This document shows, one piece after another, positions 1 to 11,484 of a stretch of DNA of 64,000 bases. Below the pieces are notes generated by a model. It searched no databases, was not told the origin of the DNA, and worked only from the letters and a program-made list of their open reading frames with translations. The DNA is from Symsagittifera roscoffensis (Eukaryota; Xenacoelomorpha; Acoela; Convolutidae), in contig NC_087063.1 in NCBI RefSeq assembly GCF_963678635.1, positions 82,447,574 through 82,511,573 of the forward strand. Reading direction: 5' to 3'. The position numbers were made by a program, and so were the translations under genes. How positions within the stretch are numbered: position 1 is the first letter of the stretch; the number at the start of each line of letters is the position of its first letter.

Positions 1-1108
1 TCATTTCGACTAACGGTAACCAGAGCCTAACCTTCAGAATCGACAGCATGTGGAATAATATCTACCGAGCAGGGCTAGACCAGTCTAGTTCCCGCACTTC
101 TATGTCTCGAAGCATGGCGCTGTACATGCTCCGACAAATCGGACCCGGTGACGGGATGACAACGATGTTTGATGTGAACTTCGCAACCATGCAAACGGGT
201 TTCGCAATGGATTGGGAAATTTTGGCTACTTCTATTTTTAAACTGGACCCGAATAGAGACGTGAGTGAACAGATACTGCATAAGAAGATGTCAGCATACC
301 AGACATGTCTGCTCCAATATAGCCCACCAGGGTCGAAATACAGTCACGCTTGGTTCAAAAACCCAGAGGTAAGGAAATAACGCTTATTCCAACTTTAAAC
401 TGAGCAAGACAAGCAGATAGAAGCTATCAAATCATTTGACTCACACTTATAGTTTGATTTTAACGTTTTTCCATTACTCAAATTAAAGTTTTCAAGAAAC
501 TTGTATTAATATTAAAACTGTTTCAGCACGTGAACCACAATTTCAAGTTCAATGACAAGTGGGAATTGATAGCGGGATGTGTTGAGAACCCTTCCAACTT
601 CAACCCAAAATCACTGAAGTTCAAAGCAGTTAGCGGAGGCGACGCTACACTTGGAGGCGAGACTGTACTGAAAAAGTGCAGCGTCTATTCCGTTAAAGAA
701 ATAAGTCACGACGGACTTTTTCTTCCACTGGGCCTGAATTTGTACCATATGATAGGTCCCAGGAAAACTGATCTTGAAAAAGAGTTATCCAGTGGGTATC
801 TAATCACAGGCGAGTGGTCTCTGCCTTCAAAACTGGTCGAACTGAGGAAAGAGGCAATCAAAAAGATCAAAGAAGAAAGGCCAGCGCAGCCAGATGCAAA
901 CATGTTGAAATCGCATCAGACGGTTTTTGATTATCTGACTCCGAAACAGGATGTGATGATGATCAAGTCTGCAAATCCGAAGTACGACTTCATGCTCGTG
1001 TTCGGAGTGATTCCCGTTCAAATGACTAGCTTCAGTGTAGCATATCCAGGACACGATAAGACGGCGGGCAACAAGAAAATCAAACAAGTCGAATTTATGA
1101 TGAATTAG
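1..1108 (+). CDS. Unrecognised protein, 3' part of a gene (two exons seen)
   Basis: The frame is open from the first base of the window, so the true start lies upstream and the ATG at 48 is probably internal. Exon A ends at 368 (GAG, then gtaagg); a 158-base intron runs 369-526 and ends tttcag; exon B runs 527-1108 and stops with TAG. Both junctions are phase 0, so the frame continues cleanly. The visible part is about 315 residues: no signal peptide or membrane helix, mixed alpha/beta composition, a Lys/Glu-rich helix around LRKEAIKKIKEER, and C-terminus QVEFMMN. I do not recognise the family. Coding is supported by the consistent splice sites and by codon use that differs from the AT-rich flanks. 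It could be a host gene or a captured element gene; nothing here decides. Confidence 0.6.
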
Positions 1109-2283
1109 GTTTATATGAGAGTTAGTAAACCAATATCACTATCGTAAAAATTGCACTTTCACCTTGTATATGAATCGAAATCTTTTTATTTTCCTTGTTC
1201 CGACCAACCCCTCCCAGAGAGTGGGAAAGAAACAAAGCCGAGGATGGTTTTACCGCTAATTTAGGCACCTCTACACTAGATCATTGAGTGTAGTGATGTG
1301 TGGCATCATTTTCTTGAAAGGTTTCTCTTTGTGTCAGAAAATTTGGCTGGACCATTTTTTCCACCTATTCTACTATGATTAACTCAAGGACACTGAAACA
1401 AAACTGTACAGAGGCGAAGACGAGCTTCGCAACATGTGCGACATTAAAATGAAAACTATGCCATTGATTAAACTCAAAAGAAAAAGAAAATCAAAAGCTA
1501 AAAAAAAACTTTCAAAAATCGTTTTTGTCAAATTTTTTAGAATAAAACTGCAAAAAAAACCAAAAAAAAGGTAACAAAACTATCTGAAGCAATAGAAAAT
1601 TTACAGGGCCAACATATACAAGTTTTGAGCTGGAACTAAGCCGACAAAACTGAACAAACTCTAGTTGAAAAAAAAAACAGATCCCGGTCAGACTCGAACC
1701 ATAGGTTTATGCCGTCTTAAGCAATGTGTCACCGCTACCCCAGATGGTTGATTAATTTAATGAAACTCCGTTATAGACAAAACAGTCAAGCTAAAATTGC
1801 CAAACAAATTTAAAAAATTATTAAAAAGTTTTAGACAATAAAAGGTTACATTATTTTGTCTGAAAAATTGTTTCATTTGTAGACACTAACTAATCAACTG
1901 TAAACACAGTAATTCTAGACCGAAATAGAGTTGTCAAAAGAGCAAGTTGGATGAAACTGGAGATCTTCTTAAATTGGAGATCATGTGAACAAAGCTGATT
2001 GGGTGAAAAAGTCTTGTACCCGATTGCAATACCCCTGTTTATCACAAGTGCACATACGTTTGTAGTACGTCCTGGGTCTTAAAGGGTGTCAATCATAAAG
2101 AGATAAAGAGGAACGCTTAAAAAAATTTATATCTTTTTCTTTAACTTTAAGATGGACCTTTCAAGATTTTACGCGTTCCCGGTTTTAAGTGCCAGGAAGG
2201 CTACTTTAGAATCCAGAGGTGAAATGTATTTTTGTGTAGTGCAGAAAATATTCTGTTTAACTCGCTTGACATGGAGGAGAAGT
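1109..2283. other. Gene-free stretch with SINE-like DNA
   Basis: No convincing coding frame. It contains the tRNA-like segment at 1679-1750 (listed separately), a block at about 1400-1445 rich in GAGCTTCGCAACATGTGCGA that recurs in changed form near 16355-16400, and a block at about 1980-2050 (AAAGTCTTGTACC type) that recurs near 24660-24740. All look like old dispersed repeats. Confidence 0.4.
1679..1750 (-). repeat. tRNA-related SINE-like head
   Basis: On the minus strand this reads like a decayed tRNA: a TAGCGGTGACAC A-box-like start and a GGTTCGAGTCT B-box, but the T-stem and acceptor do not pair well, so it is not a working tRNA gene. A similar stretch lies at 17286-17352 (minus) and a weaker one at 24480-24530. 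Shared flanking blocks suggest a tRNA-derived SINE family. Confidence 0.35.
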
Positions 2284-2628
2284 ACAACAGTGCCGAATTA
2301 CAACAGTGCCGAAAAAAGCGGGAAATTTTCAGAATAATTTACACGCATTTTCTAAAGAGCGGGAAATTACTGACGCTAATTATCAAAGAAAATCACACCA
2401 ATTTCCGCGCCAAAATGTCTGCAACAACAAATTTTAACAATTATTTTGGCCCCAAAACGTCTAAATTGCAAATTTTCTCTCCCAAAATTTTCAAGTGCTG
2501 ATCAGGATTGTAATCGATCGCTGTTTGATTTTTGATTGCCGCACTTAATATGTTGAAATTTGTTCAAATTTTCGGCACTATTGAACAAAGTTCTCATTTT
2601 CGGCACTGTTTTACTTCGGCACTGTTGT
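2284..2628. mobile_element. MITE with TA target duplication (Tc1/mariner-like)
   Basis: The two ends are inverted copies of each other: CAACAGTGCCGAA is repeated twice within each ~35-base terminal repeat (2284-2318 and about 2590-2628), and each end abuts TA. The interior is AT-rich with no transposase frame. TA duplications with short inverted ends are the rule for Tc1/mariner/pogo-type non-autonomous elements; the exact family is not clear from the sequence. Confidence 0.7.
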
Positions 2629-2790
2629 ACTGCCCCGATATGGAACGTATTGAATTTATAGTACTTCCCGGTTGAACTCACTCGCGCTTGTGACTGTTTG
2701 TTTAATCAAGTATGCGAATTTCGTTCTGTTCGGAATGGAAGAAATTCAAAGGATAATACTTAAAAAGATATTACATGCATAGAAATCAAA

Positions 2791-4372
2791 AACAACAAGA
2801 CTGCTCGTATCAGGGCGAAGCCCTGAATGTTCCGACTGCCTTTTAAGAATTATGGAGCAGCAGTAATAACATAAAAAATTAAATGAAATAAAATAAAATG
2901 AATTTTTTTTTTCTAAAATTTGAAATGTTTTATGAAAACCATCCCCCCACACGCCATATAAAGTACAAAAAGATAGATTTCGTTCCTTGTAACAAATCAA
3001 TTATGGCAAATTAGCTTCGTTCAATCAATTTGGAACGATTTATAAGACGGATTAAATCTCCTTTTACGCGTAAATAGCGCGAATTATATCGCGCGTTAAT
3101 TGTCCCAAATTGGTCAAAATGGCCAAAATGGCAGTCTTTAAACCATCATAACTTTACAAAAAATGATCACAGGTGAAATATCTTTTCAAATTTGAGCTCA
3201 GGACATCAATAACTTTCGAATGATATAAAAAAATTCCGTCAAAAATGGCCAGTTAAAAAGTCGAAATTTGTCTGAAGAAAAAAAAAACCCACCCCGAGCA
3301 CAAATATTCCGTTACTTTCGTATCGAAAGTCGGAACAACAAGACTGCTCGTATCAAGGCGAAGCCCTGAATGTTCCGACTGCCTTTTAAAGTTTATGGAG
3401 CAGAAATAACATTAAAAAATTCAATGAAATAAAACAAAATGAAAATTTTTTCTTCGAAAACTTGAAATTTTTTATGAAAATCATCCCCCCACACGCCATA
3501 GAAAGTACAAAAGGATAGATTTCGCTCCTTGTAACAAACCATTTATGGCAAATAAGCTTCTTTTAAACAATTTGGAACGATTTCTAAGACGGATTAACTC
3601 TCCGCTTACGCGTTAATAGCGCGAAATATATCCTAAATTGGCCAAAATGGCAATCTTTAAACACCGTAACTTTACGAAAAATGATCACAGGTGAAATATC
3701 TTTTCAAATTTGAGCTCAAGGCAACAATATCTTTTGAATGATATAAAAATATTCCGTCAAAAATGGCCAGTTAAAAAGTCGAAATTTGTCTGAAGAAAAA
3801 AAAAACCCACCCCGAGCACAAATATTCCGTTACTTTCGTATCGAAAGTCGGAACAACAAGACTGCTCGTATCAAGGCGAAGCCCTGAATGTTCCGACTGC
3901 CTTTTAAAGTTTATGGAGCAGAAATAACATTAAAAAATTCAATGAAATAAAACAAAATGAAAATTTTTTCTTCGAAAACTTGAAATTTTTTATGAAAATC
4001 ATCCCCCCACACGCCATAGAAAGTACAAAAGGATAGATTTCGCTCCTTGTAACAAACCATTTATGGCAAATAAGCTTCTTTTAAACAATTTGGAACGATT
4101 TCTAAGACGGATTAACTCTCCGCTTACGCGTTAATAGCGCGAAATATATCCTAAATTGGCCAAAATGGCAATCTTTAAACACCGTAACTTTACGAAAAAT
4201 GATCACAGGTGAAATATCTTTTCAAATTTGAGCTCAAGGCAACAATATCTTTTGAATGATATAAAAATATTCCGTCAAAAATGGCTAGTTAAAAAGTCGC
4301 AATTTGTCTGAAGAAAAAAAAACCCACCCCGAGTACAAATATTCCATTACTTTCGTATCGAAAGTCGGAACA
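2791..4372. repeat. Three head-to-tail copies of a ~520-base repeat
   Basis: The landmark CTGCTCGTATC occurs at 2801, 3344 and 3862. Copies 2 and 3 are 518 bases apart and differ at only a few positions; copy 1 is more diverged and 543 bases long. Each unit starts with a small hairpin (AGGGC-GAA-GCCCT, imperfect in copies 2 and 3), has GTTCCGACT near its start and AGTCGGAAC at its end (short inverted termini), and carries a second palindrome, CTTTCGTATCGAAAG, just inside the end. No coding frame. The family reappears at 63278-63775 and, inverted, at 63855-64000. Confidence 0.85.
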
Positions 4373-5677
4373 AAAAGTACGTTGAATGTAACCAGGCAGT
4401 GTTAGAAGAATAACAAATTTATCGAAGAACTAATTAACTTATTGAAATTAAGAAGAAGTTTGCCTATTGAAGACTTCAAAAGTCATAATTCAACGTCAAC
4501 TTCTTTCTACTGACGCAGATCAAAAACAAAAACTTTTAAAATCATCATAAACTTTGATATGTTGTTCCAGGTGTCAGAACATAAACCAGAAACAATATAG
4601 TTCAAAAAAGTTATTACTTGATTAATTTACTTAATTAAAGAACACGCAGAGCAATCAGAAACACTCATGCTTATTGAAGTGAGGTGGTTGTATATAGATA
4701 ATAAAAAATAGTAAATTTATCGAAAAATAAATTAAGTAAATTGGGTTTAATGGAAAGTTGGCCAACTGAGGTTTTGATAGTGAGAATTTGATGAATTTGC
4801 AGCAATTACGGTCATCCAATGAATTATCTCGCGGAGTGGAAGAAAATTTAGAAATAATGCAAGGTGACTTGCCTGTCAATTGCTAACCAAAACATAAATT
4901 CAATTAATCGTTCGAGTTCGACACCGTAATGATTAGAAATGGAGAAGCAAAAAAAAGTTCATTTAACTTTTGAATTACCAAAAACTGATGGTGGTTTAAT
5001 CAAATATGAGTCACCAAAATGTAGACAACAGCAGCTTGTATCTCCGAGGCTACTTTCATTTCCACTGGCCTGGAAGTCAAGAATTGTTGCAAGCAAAAAA
5101 AGGGACTAGAGAAACCAACTGCGGAAAACAATTAATGAAATCTATATCACTTTGGAAACAAAAGCGTATTAAGAGAACTCCGACAGTAGAAGATAATTTA
5201 AGCTGCAAGTTCTCGATGTTTTTTCCTCTTACGAAGGATATACAGTTTGGTGTTCCTACCAGGCACAAAACTTATGGTTGTCTCAATGGTGTAGACAATT
5301 CAATCCTAAACAAATATTCGAATGAATCTACAAAAGTACAACTAAACGATATTTAACACGTTTTGAGGCTGGTTGTATTTATGTATTTGGGAGGATTTGG
5401 CTGCAAGTAAACGCAACGATAAAAAAAGCGCTAAATTGTTTTTTATTTTAAAAGAAATCAATCAAAGTTTTGAGTTAAGAAACTAGGAAAACGAAAACTA
5501 TGTTTTGCGCAGCGTGGAAAGTTCAAATCACTCATTCTTACATTTAAAGAAAATCGTTTTAAGAAATCCGAAAACTGTTTTCTTCGCAAATAGCTTTTCA
5601 ACAAACATCTAGACCTAAAAGTAAATGATTGAGTTAATGTTGGCTGTCCAAAAAGACAAAACTTGAATTTGATAAAA
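4373..5677. pseudogene. Possible coding relic, unrecognised
   Basis: Between the tandem repeats and the next MITE there are several short plus-strand frames with protein-like composition. One starts at the ATG at 4791 and ends at the TAA after VNC, one starts near 4939 (MEKQKKVHLTFELPK), and one runs 5006-5356 (116 codons). They overlap in different frames and have no clear splice sites between them. They may be remains of one gene or chance. I do not recognise any family. Confidence 0.15.
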
Positions 5678-6094
5678 GGAGAGGATTCTCATGCTTGAAG
5701 GACCGAATGCTTGAAAACTTTCAACCAATCAAAATGGCTAAGCGTTCCTATTGGTTAAATGCCTTTCTCACAAAATTGAAGTCAATATTAACAGAAAGTG
5801 TTTTAAATCAGTGGAAAATAAACAAAAAAATTATAAATTGCTGGTTACAACCGCAATACTATTCAGATAAACATCAAGATCTATGAGTTCAAGTTCATAA
5901 GAATTTTTCAGTCTTAAAATTTTATCTGCTTATTATCTAATCGGTCAGTCTTAAGTCTAATAACCTGGATTTATTTTCTTACTTGGAGATTTTCACGATT
6001 TATTTTGAGATTTTGAATACTCAATTCTTATTGGCTGAAAGTAAGCTTAAATACTTTTCAAGCATTCGGTCCTTCAAGCATGAGGGACGCCACC
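5678..6094. mobile_element. Non-autonomous TIR element, 9-base target duplication (Mutator-like?)
   Basis: The ends are inverted repeats: CTCATGCTTGAAGGACCG and on to GCTTGAAAA at 5688-5717, with its complement at about 6054-6084. The match extends weakly outward to GGAGAGG / GGTGGCG ends. TTGATAAAA lies directly outside both ends (5669-5677 and 6095-6103), a perfect 9-base duplication. The 417-base interior has no transposase. A 9-base duplication and long TIR fit Mutator-like elements; the GGTGGCG end resembles that of the element at 27409. Confidence 0.7.
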
Positions 6095-6103
6095 TTGATA
6101 AAA

Positions 6104-9100
6104 CTTAAGTTGAAACAATAAGTTAGCTCACAGCATTTCTGAAAACCAATATGCTATAAAAAATAATCATATTGGGTTTTAAAAAAGGTTAAAAGCAAAA
6201 AGCTGGCAAAAGCAGAGAAATTTGTGTTTTTAAATTTAGTGGTTTATGCTTGGGTTACGGATTCGACGGTGCCATAGAATAGTTATTAAAAATTAAGGCA
6301 TTTAGGAAACCAGAACCAAGTAGAATTAAGTGTCAAAAGAGTTGCAAAAAAATCGCCGATAAAAAAAATTTGCACTAAATTTCACAAGAGCGCAGCCCAG
6401 CTGAAGTTTGCCAAAAAATTCTAGAACTTAAAATTTTTAAAGTCTTTTTGATTCAACTTTTAACATTTATTTTGCTCAACTTAAAGTGAATTTTTGCACA
6501 ATTTCAAAAACTTGGTTCGACTTATTTTAATTATACTGCGTTTTTGGCTAACTATATGCGAGTTTAATCAACTTTTGCAAAATTTTATTGTAATTTGTTG
6601 TGGATCCCTAAATTTCACTGTCCACCATCAGCATTAACTTTTGCAAAGCACCGTCGATTTCATTAGCAAGGAATTTGGTAAGAATTTTTGGAAAATTGTT
6701 TCTTACGCATCGATTAAAAACTTATCTATAATGCCTGCATTTGACATTTTCATTTCAAATATCGCAGTTTGAAAACCTAACAGGTGTTATTTAATAATCG
6801 TGTCTTAAGATCTTAAAATATACGAAATGGCCCTTTTGAATTTATCCCTTTGTTGCTTATAATTTATTGGTATCAATCATATCTATGAAGTAAGACCAAA
6901 ATGGATCGCTGACTGCAATTTTGAAAATACGGATACTGATACCATAGTGAGCTCTATCTCGAGTTATCGAAGTAAAAAAAAACTTGTATTCTTGCGCTCA
7001 AAAAACAAGTGCTGATTTGCTCAAAGAGATAATTGAGTGTTACAACTTTGCGCTGCTAAAACTTTGCTAAAATCTTCGTTTTTGATTGTTCTCAAGCAAC
7101 ATTGTACTTTATTGCGGGTTCCCAAACATCACTGTCCACTATCTGCATCTGTTTATTTTAATCTTATCTGATAATGTTCCCTTATCTGTTAATTTAAAGT
7201 AGATATCTTATAACTCTTAAATGAACCTCATTACCAAAATCTCTTTTTGTTTGGGAAGAGTTTTCAATCAATTTTGAAAAAAAATTTTCGATGCAAGTTA
7301 ACAAACGTAAAACAAAAAAATGAGTTGACAATAGGTCAAATTATCATATCAGAATTTAAAAATCTTTCCAACCCTATTAAAGGAATACATCAGTCAAAAA
7401 ATCAAAAGTTGTGTGAAATTGAGAAAAGGATTATTATCTAGCGTAAGATGGGCGTTAAGCATTTATTACATTTCTACTACTGCTTCTTGTAAATTTTAAC
7501 GCACATATGATTCTTACGCAAAACAATATGCGAAACAAAATTGATACGAATATATATTTGATTGCAGAGCAAGTATAATGTATTCTGCCCATTAATATTT
7601 TACCTAACATTTTTTACGAAGAGCTTTAAAAAAAAATTCGGCACTTTTTTTTTGCTTTCCGAACGCTAAAAATAGGAAGAAAATTTGTATTAGAATGTGT
7701 TTTAAGTTTCTTTTCGTTTTCCACGCAAAAATCAGGTGTCACAAATAATCATTGGAATTGTTCGAATAATATATCATATAACCGCCCTTTCAGTCGTGAT
7801 TCGATCGACATTAAATAATTTTCATAAAACTGTCCCAGTGTCGAAAACTAGTTTTGAAATTTTTTTGAGATTTAGTCCAATTTCGAGCGAGTAACAATCG
7901 TTATACAAAAAATTACTACTTCTTTTAAATTTAAGGCCAACATTTTTTATTGTAAGGCAAGCTAGTGTTTGATGTTTAAAAAAATTAAATTTTCATTGTT
8001 CAAAAGACTAAAGCGACTACAATGTTTCAGAGAGTAAATTAAAAAATATTAGGAGCATACAAAAAATCATTTGGAGAAACTAGCACAAGTAAAGATTTCT
8101 ACAGAAAAATTGTAAAAATAACGTAAGCAATTTAGAAATCTAAATAGTTTTGTTTAGAAACAAAATTTTTAGTAAAAATTACATAATAAAATTCATCGCA
8201 ATATTGTTTGTTAGTTTGACTGTTCACTCATGCTTTTTTTCAAGGATACGATTGATGGACAAACCATCGCTAGCAACAATAGAGTTCACGTTCTTTAATC
8301 TACAGCAATGACTGCAAAAATGGCAAATTTAGGGAGACCTTGTTTTCACTTTAAAAAAATGTTCATAAAACGCATTTGTCAGAAAAATTATAGAAAAGTA
8401 ATCGATATTTATAAAACAGCGATTTATTGAACAATTTTTTTAGCTATAAGTTTATAACTCTCCTATTTTAGTACGACTGAACACGTTCAAGGAGCGTTTT
8501 TTAAGCAGATAATTGGATGTTTGTACATCGAGATTTTGAACATTTCAAGATAAAAACATACATGTTTCTGTCGGAAAATTCGCTTCAAATGAACTAAGGG
8601 TTGAATCAAAAATACATAGTTTTCTGAATCAGATAATTATTTTCTGAAGTTGTATGCAAGTATTTATTTTAAAAAATTTTGTGCTAATTTTGCTTTGGAT
8701 TAGTAAACGACCCTCGAAATGATACAATTCTCCATTTGAATTTAAACATCATTTTTGGAGTAAGATTTTGTTTCAAACGGTTTCATTTGGAAGATGGTAG
8801 ATCAAGCAGAAACCAAAAGATACCTAATTTGAAGTTTATGGGGGAAAAGTTGGAATCATTTATAGATACATAGAAAACTTGAAAAATTTTTTCTTCAATT
8901 ATGGTTACAAACTATGGCTTCAGATAGAATCAAATATATAAACTCGCAACTTTAGGCAAATACATGAAACTGATAATAAACTTTGTTTCTATCTTTTGAT
9001 GAAGTAATCAAAATTAAAGAAATTTATAGGTTTTAAAGAGATTTTATTTGAAGTAAATCTGTTTCGGAGACAAAAAAGATCGGTCAATGAATACATTTTA

Positions 9101-11484
9101 CCCTTGAAATATTTTGTAGTGTTGAATTTCATGCAGGAAGAGGCTTTTTGGAAGATTTAAATAATGCAGAAATCAAGAATCTGCATTCAAGGCATACAAT
9201 TACTCAACTTGTCAAGGGGAAATCACCACAGAAGTTCTGTGGTACGAGCAATTTAGAAGATTAGAAAGACTCAATCAGTACTAGTAACAAGAATAATAAG
9301 TAATAAAACTTCAGAAATGGAGAAATATGTACACTTCTAACTTTTTCGTTAAAAGGAATTTCGTTAAAAGGAATTTCGTTTAAAAAAATAGATACAGTTT
9401 TCGAAAAATGAAACGGAAACTTCTTTCAACATTGACTCATTTATGAAACAAGGATGATAAATGTTTTAACGAAGACTTAAGTGTTAACGAAAAAAAAATG
9501 TTCACGATAATTAAGCGAAAAACCTGATTTGTGTCAGAAATTGTTTTGATTAGCTCAAGATTCAATTAGATAATGGATTCTAATTTTGTGTTTTTCCAAA
9601 ACATTTGGCAAAAAAAATGAAAAAAAAATTAGGGTGGAACTCAATCATGAACTTTTTTCACCAATTTTTAAAAAATTTGCTTCATTTCATTAAAATTGTT
9701 GTTCCTTAATTTGATAGCTTCCTGAACAGGAATTAATTTAGTCAGTCAAATCTGTACGTAAAACTTTTCAACATATGGTTATTCTGACTATTACTCCGAA
9801 CATTCGGAAAATTCAGCTAGTGTTCAGCATAGTTTCAGCTTGTTTGAGCTTTGCTTTGCTCTAATTAGTTACAACATCATATAAATCAAATTATAGCTCA
9901 AATTAGATCGAATCTTTTTGTGTTTTAAAGTTTTCAGCAAAAAAAAAACAAAGAAAAAACTCAATTTTTGAGCAAAACATTTGCCATTTATTTACTATCA
10001 ATTCAAACAACATACTATGATGGCTTGAATTTACACTCTACACGAAAAAAAAAAACGATATTTACCAATTAGATAATGCGCCCGATCTTTTTTGCAAAAA
10101 AACTACAAGATTCCGCACAAAAACCAAGAAAAACTATTATTACACTATAGACTCCATACCCGATAATACAATAGCATGAGAGACCTAAAGTTTATAGCGA
10201 ATCTTAATAAATGTTTTCTCCTATATAGTTTCAATATGTTCTCCTATATAGTTTTAATATGACGCCACACTTGTGGTGCCTGACATAGGGCAGAAAAAAA
10301 CACTAGCTAACCCATAGTTCCCATTCACCTCAACTGGTGGTGGTAAGAAATATAAAAATAAGTTCAATGTCATCAAATTTAATGAAATCTGATATGAAAA
10401 CTGGATAAAAAGTTCATATCGATTGCAAGCTACTTTGGGACACTTTTTCAATTTTTTTTTGTTCAAATCACAATCAATAGGGCTTTAATATGATACCACA
10501 CTCAACCAACTACCAGTTATGTTTCAGGTATAGAAAATGCGATTTTAAAAAGCCTACGGCATAGTTCCTTCCCATTTTCTGAATTGGTCCGAAGAACAAA
10601 ATTACCTGTTTCCATTTTTGTAAACTTACGTGATCTTGGGATTTGCAAACTTAGCTCTAATTCATGCACACCTTCTAACCATTTATCGATTTCTTATGCA
10701 GCCGATGAGGATGAATTTTTTCCTATAATTATACCAGCAGTATATGAGTATCGAGACTTTGCCCTGTTACGAACAGTCTTGTTTTTCATAGAACAACAAT
10801 AAAACTGTGATTCAAACGTCACAATATGAAAACTTCAATAGAAAAATGAGCTTTAACTCTGGAATGAAAACACCGCAATACACCGACTTCATTTCATAGT
10901 TAGAAAAACTACTACGCATTCTAGCACTCTAAAAGCGCTAATCTGGATCAATTAAAATCACCGACTAAACTTTTGTTTTAACAGCACACAGCTACGGATC
11001 TACGATTTTTCTAGAGGGCGATTTTCAAAACTTTGACCTCTTATAGTTCAACAAATTGATTCTCTCATCTCTACCAAAACACTATTCAAACCAATAATAA
11101 GCCACAAATGCCGCTTTTGGGCAATTTATGGATAATTTGACCAAAACAGTCAAGTTTGTTTGTGCACGCTTCCCTTTAAAATTTAATATTTATTGACACC
11201 GAAGGCTCTTTTTTGAGAAAAATTTTTGGACGTCCAAGAATGGATGTCAAATAATAGCACCACGGGGAGGGGGTGATTGGGCGTGTTCAAGGGGTCGTAT
11301 CCCATGAGAGACCCCCCTCCCATTCTATTTTCCCATCCCCCACTGATGGCACATTCACTTTTATTAGACGGTAAATTTATTTTTATTTTTCAAAAAAATT
11401 CTACTAAAAATTTACAATCAAAACTAAATTTAGTCTACATAAGACACTGTTTTGAAAAATTCTGAAGTTTTAGCCAGCAGGCCT
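6104..11484. other. Gene-free AT-rich stretch
   Basis: No coding frame longer than about 70 codons and no splice-consistent exon chain was found. It has weak dispersed repeats only: a CACTGTCCAC-type block near 6617 and again near 7131, a direct repeat AGGAATTTCGTTAAA near 9354-9385, and a TATGA-CCACAC-type repeat near 10257 and 10490 that recurs near 15955. Confidence 0.5.

Noticed and set aside
1679-1750. A tRNA gene on the minus strand
   Set aside because: The B-box is good but the T-stem and acceptor stem do not pair; better explained as a SINE-like relic.
2152-2501. Short plus-strand frames (61 and 89 codons)
   Set aside because: They fall largely within the TA-flanked MITE and have no recognisable product.
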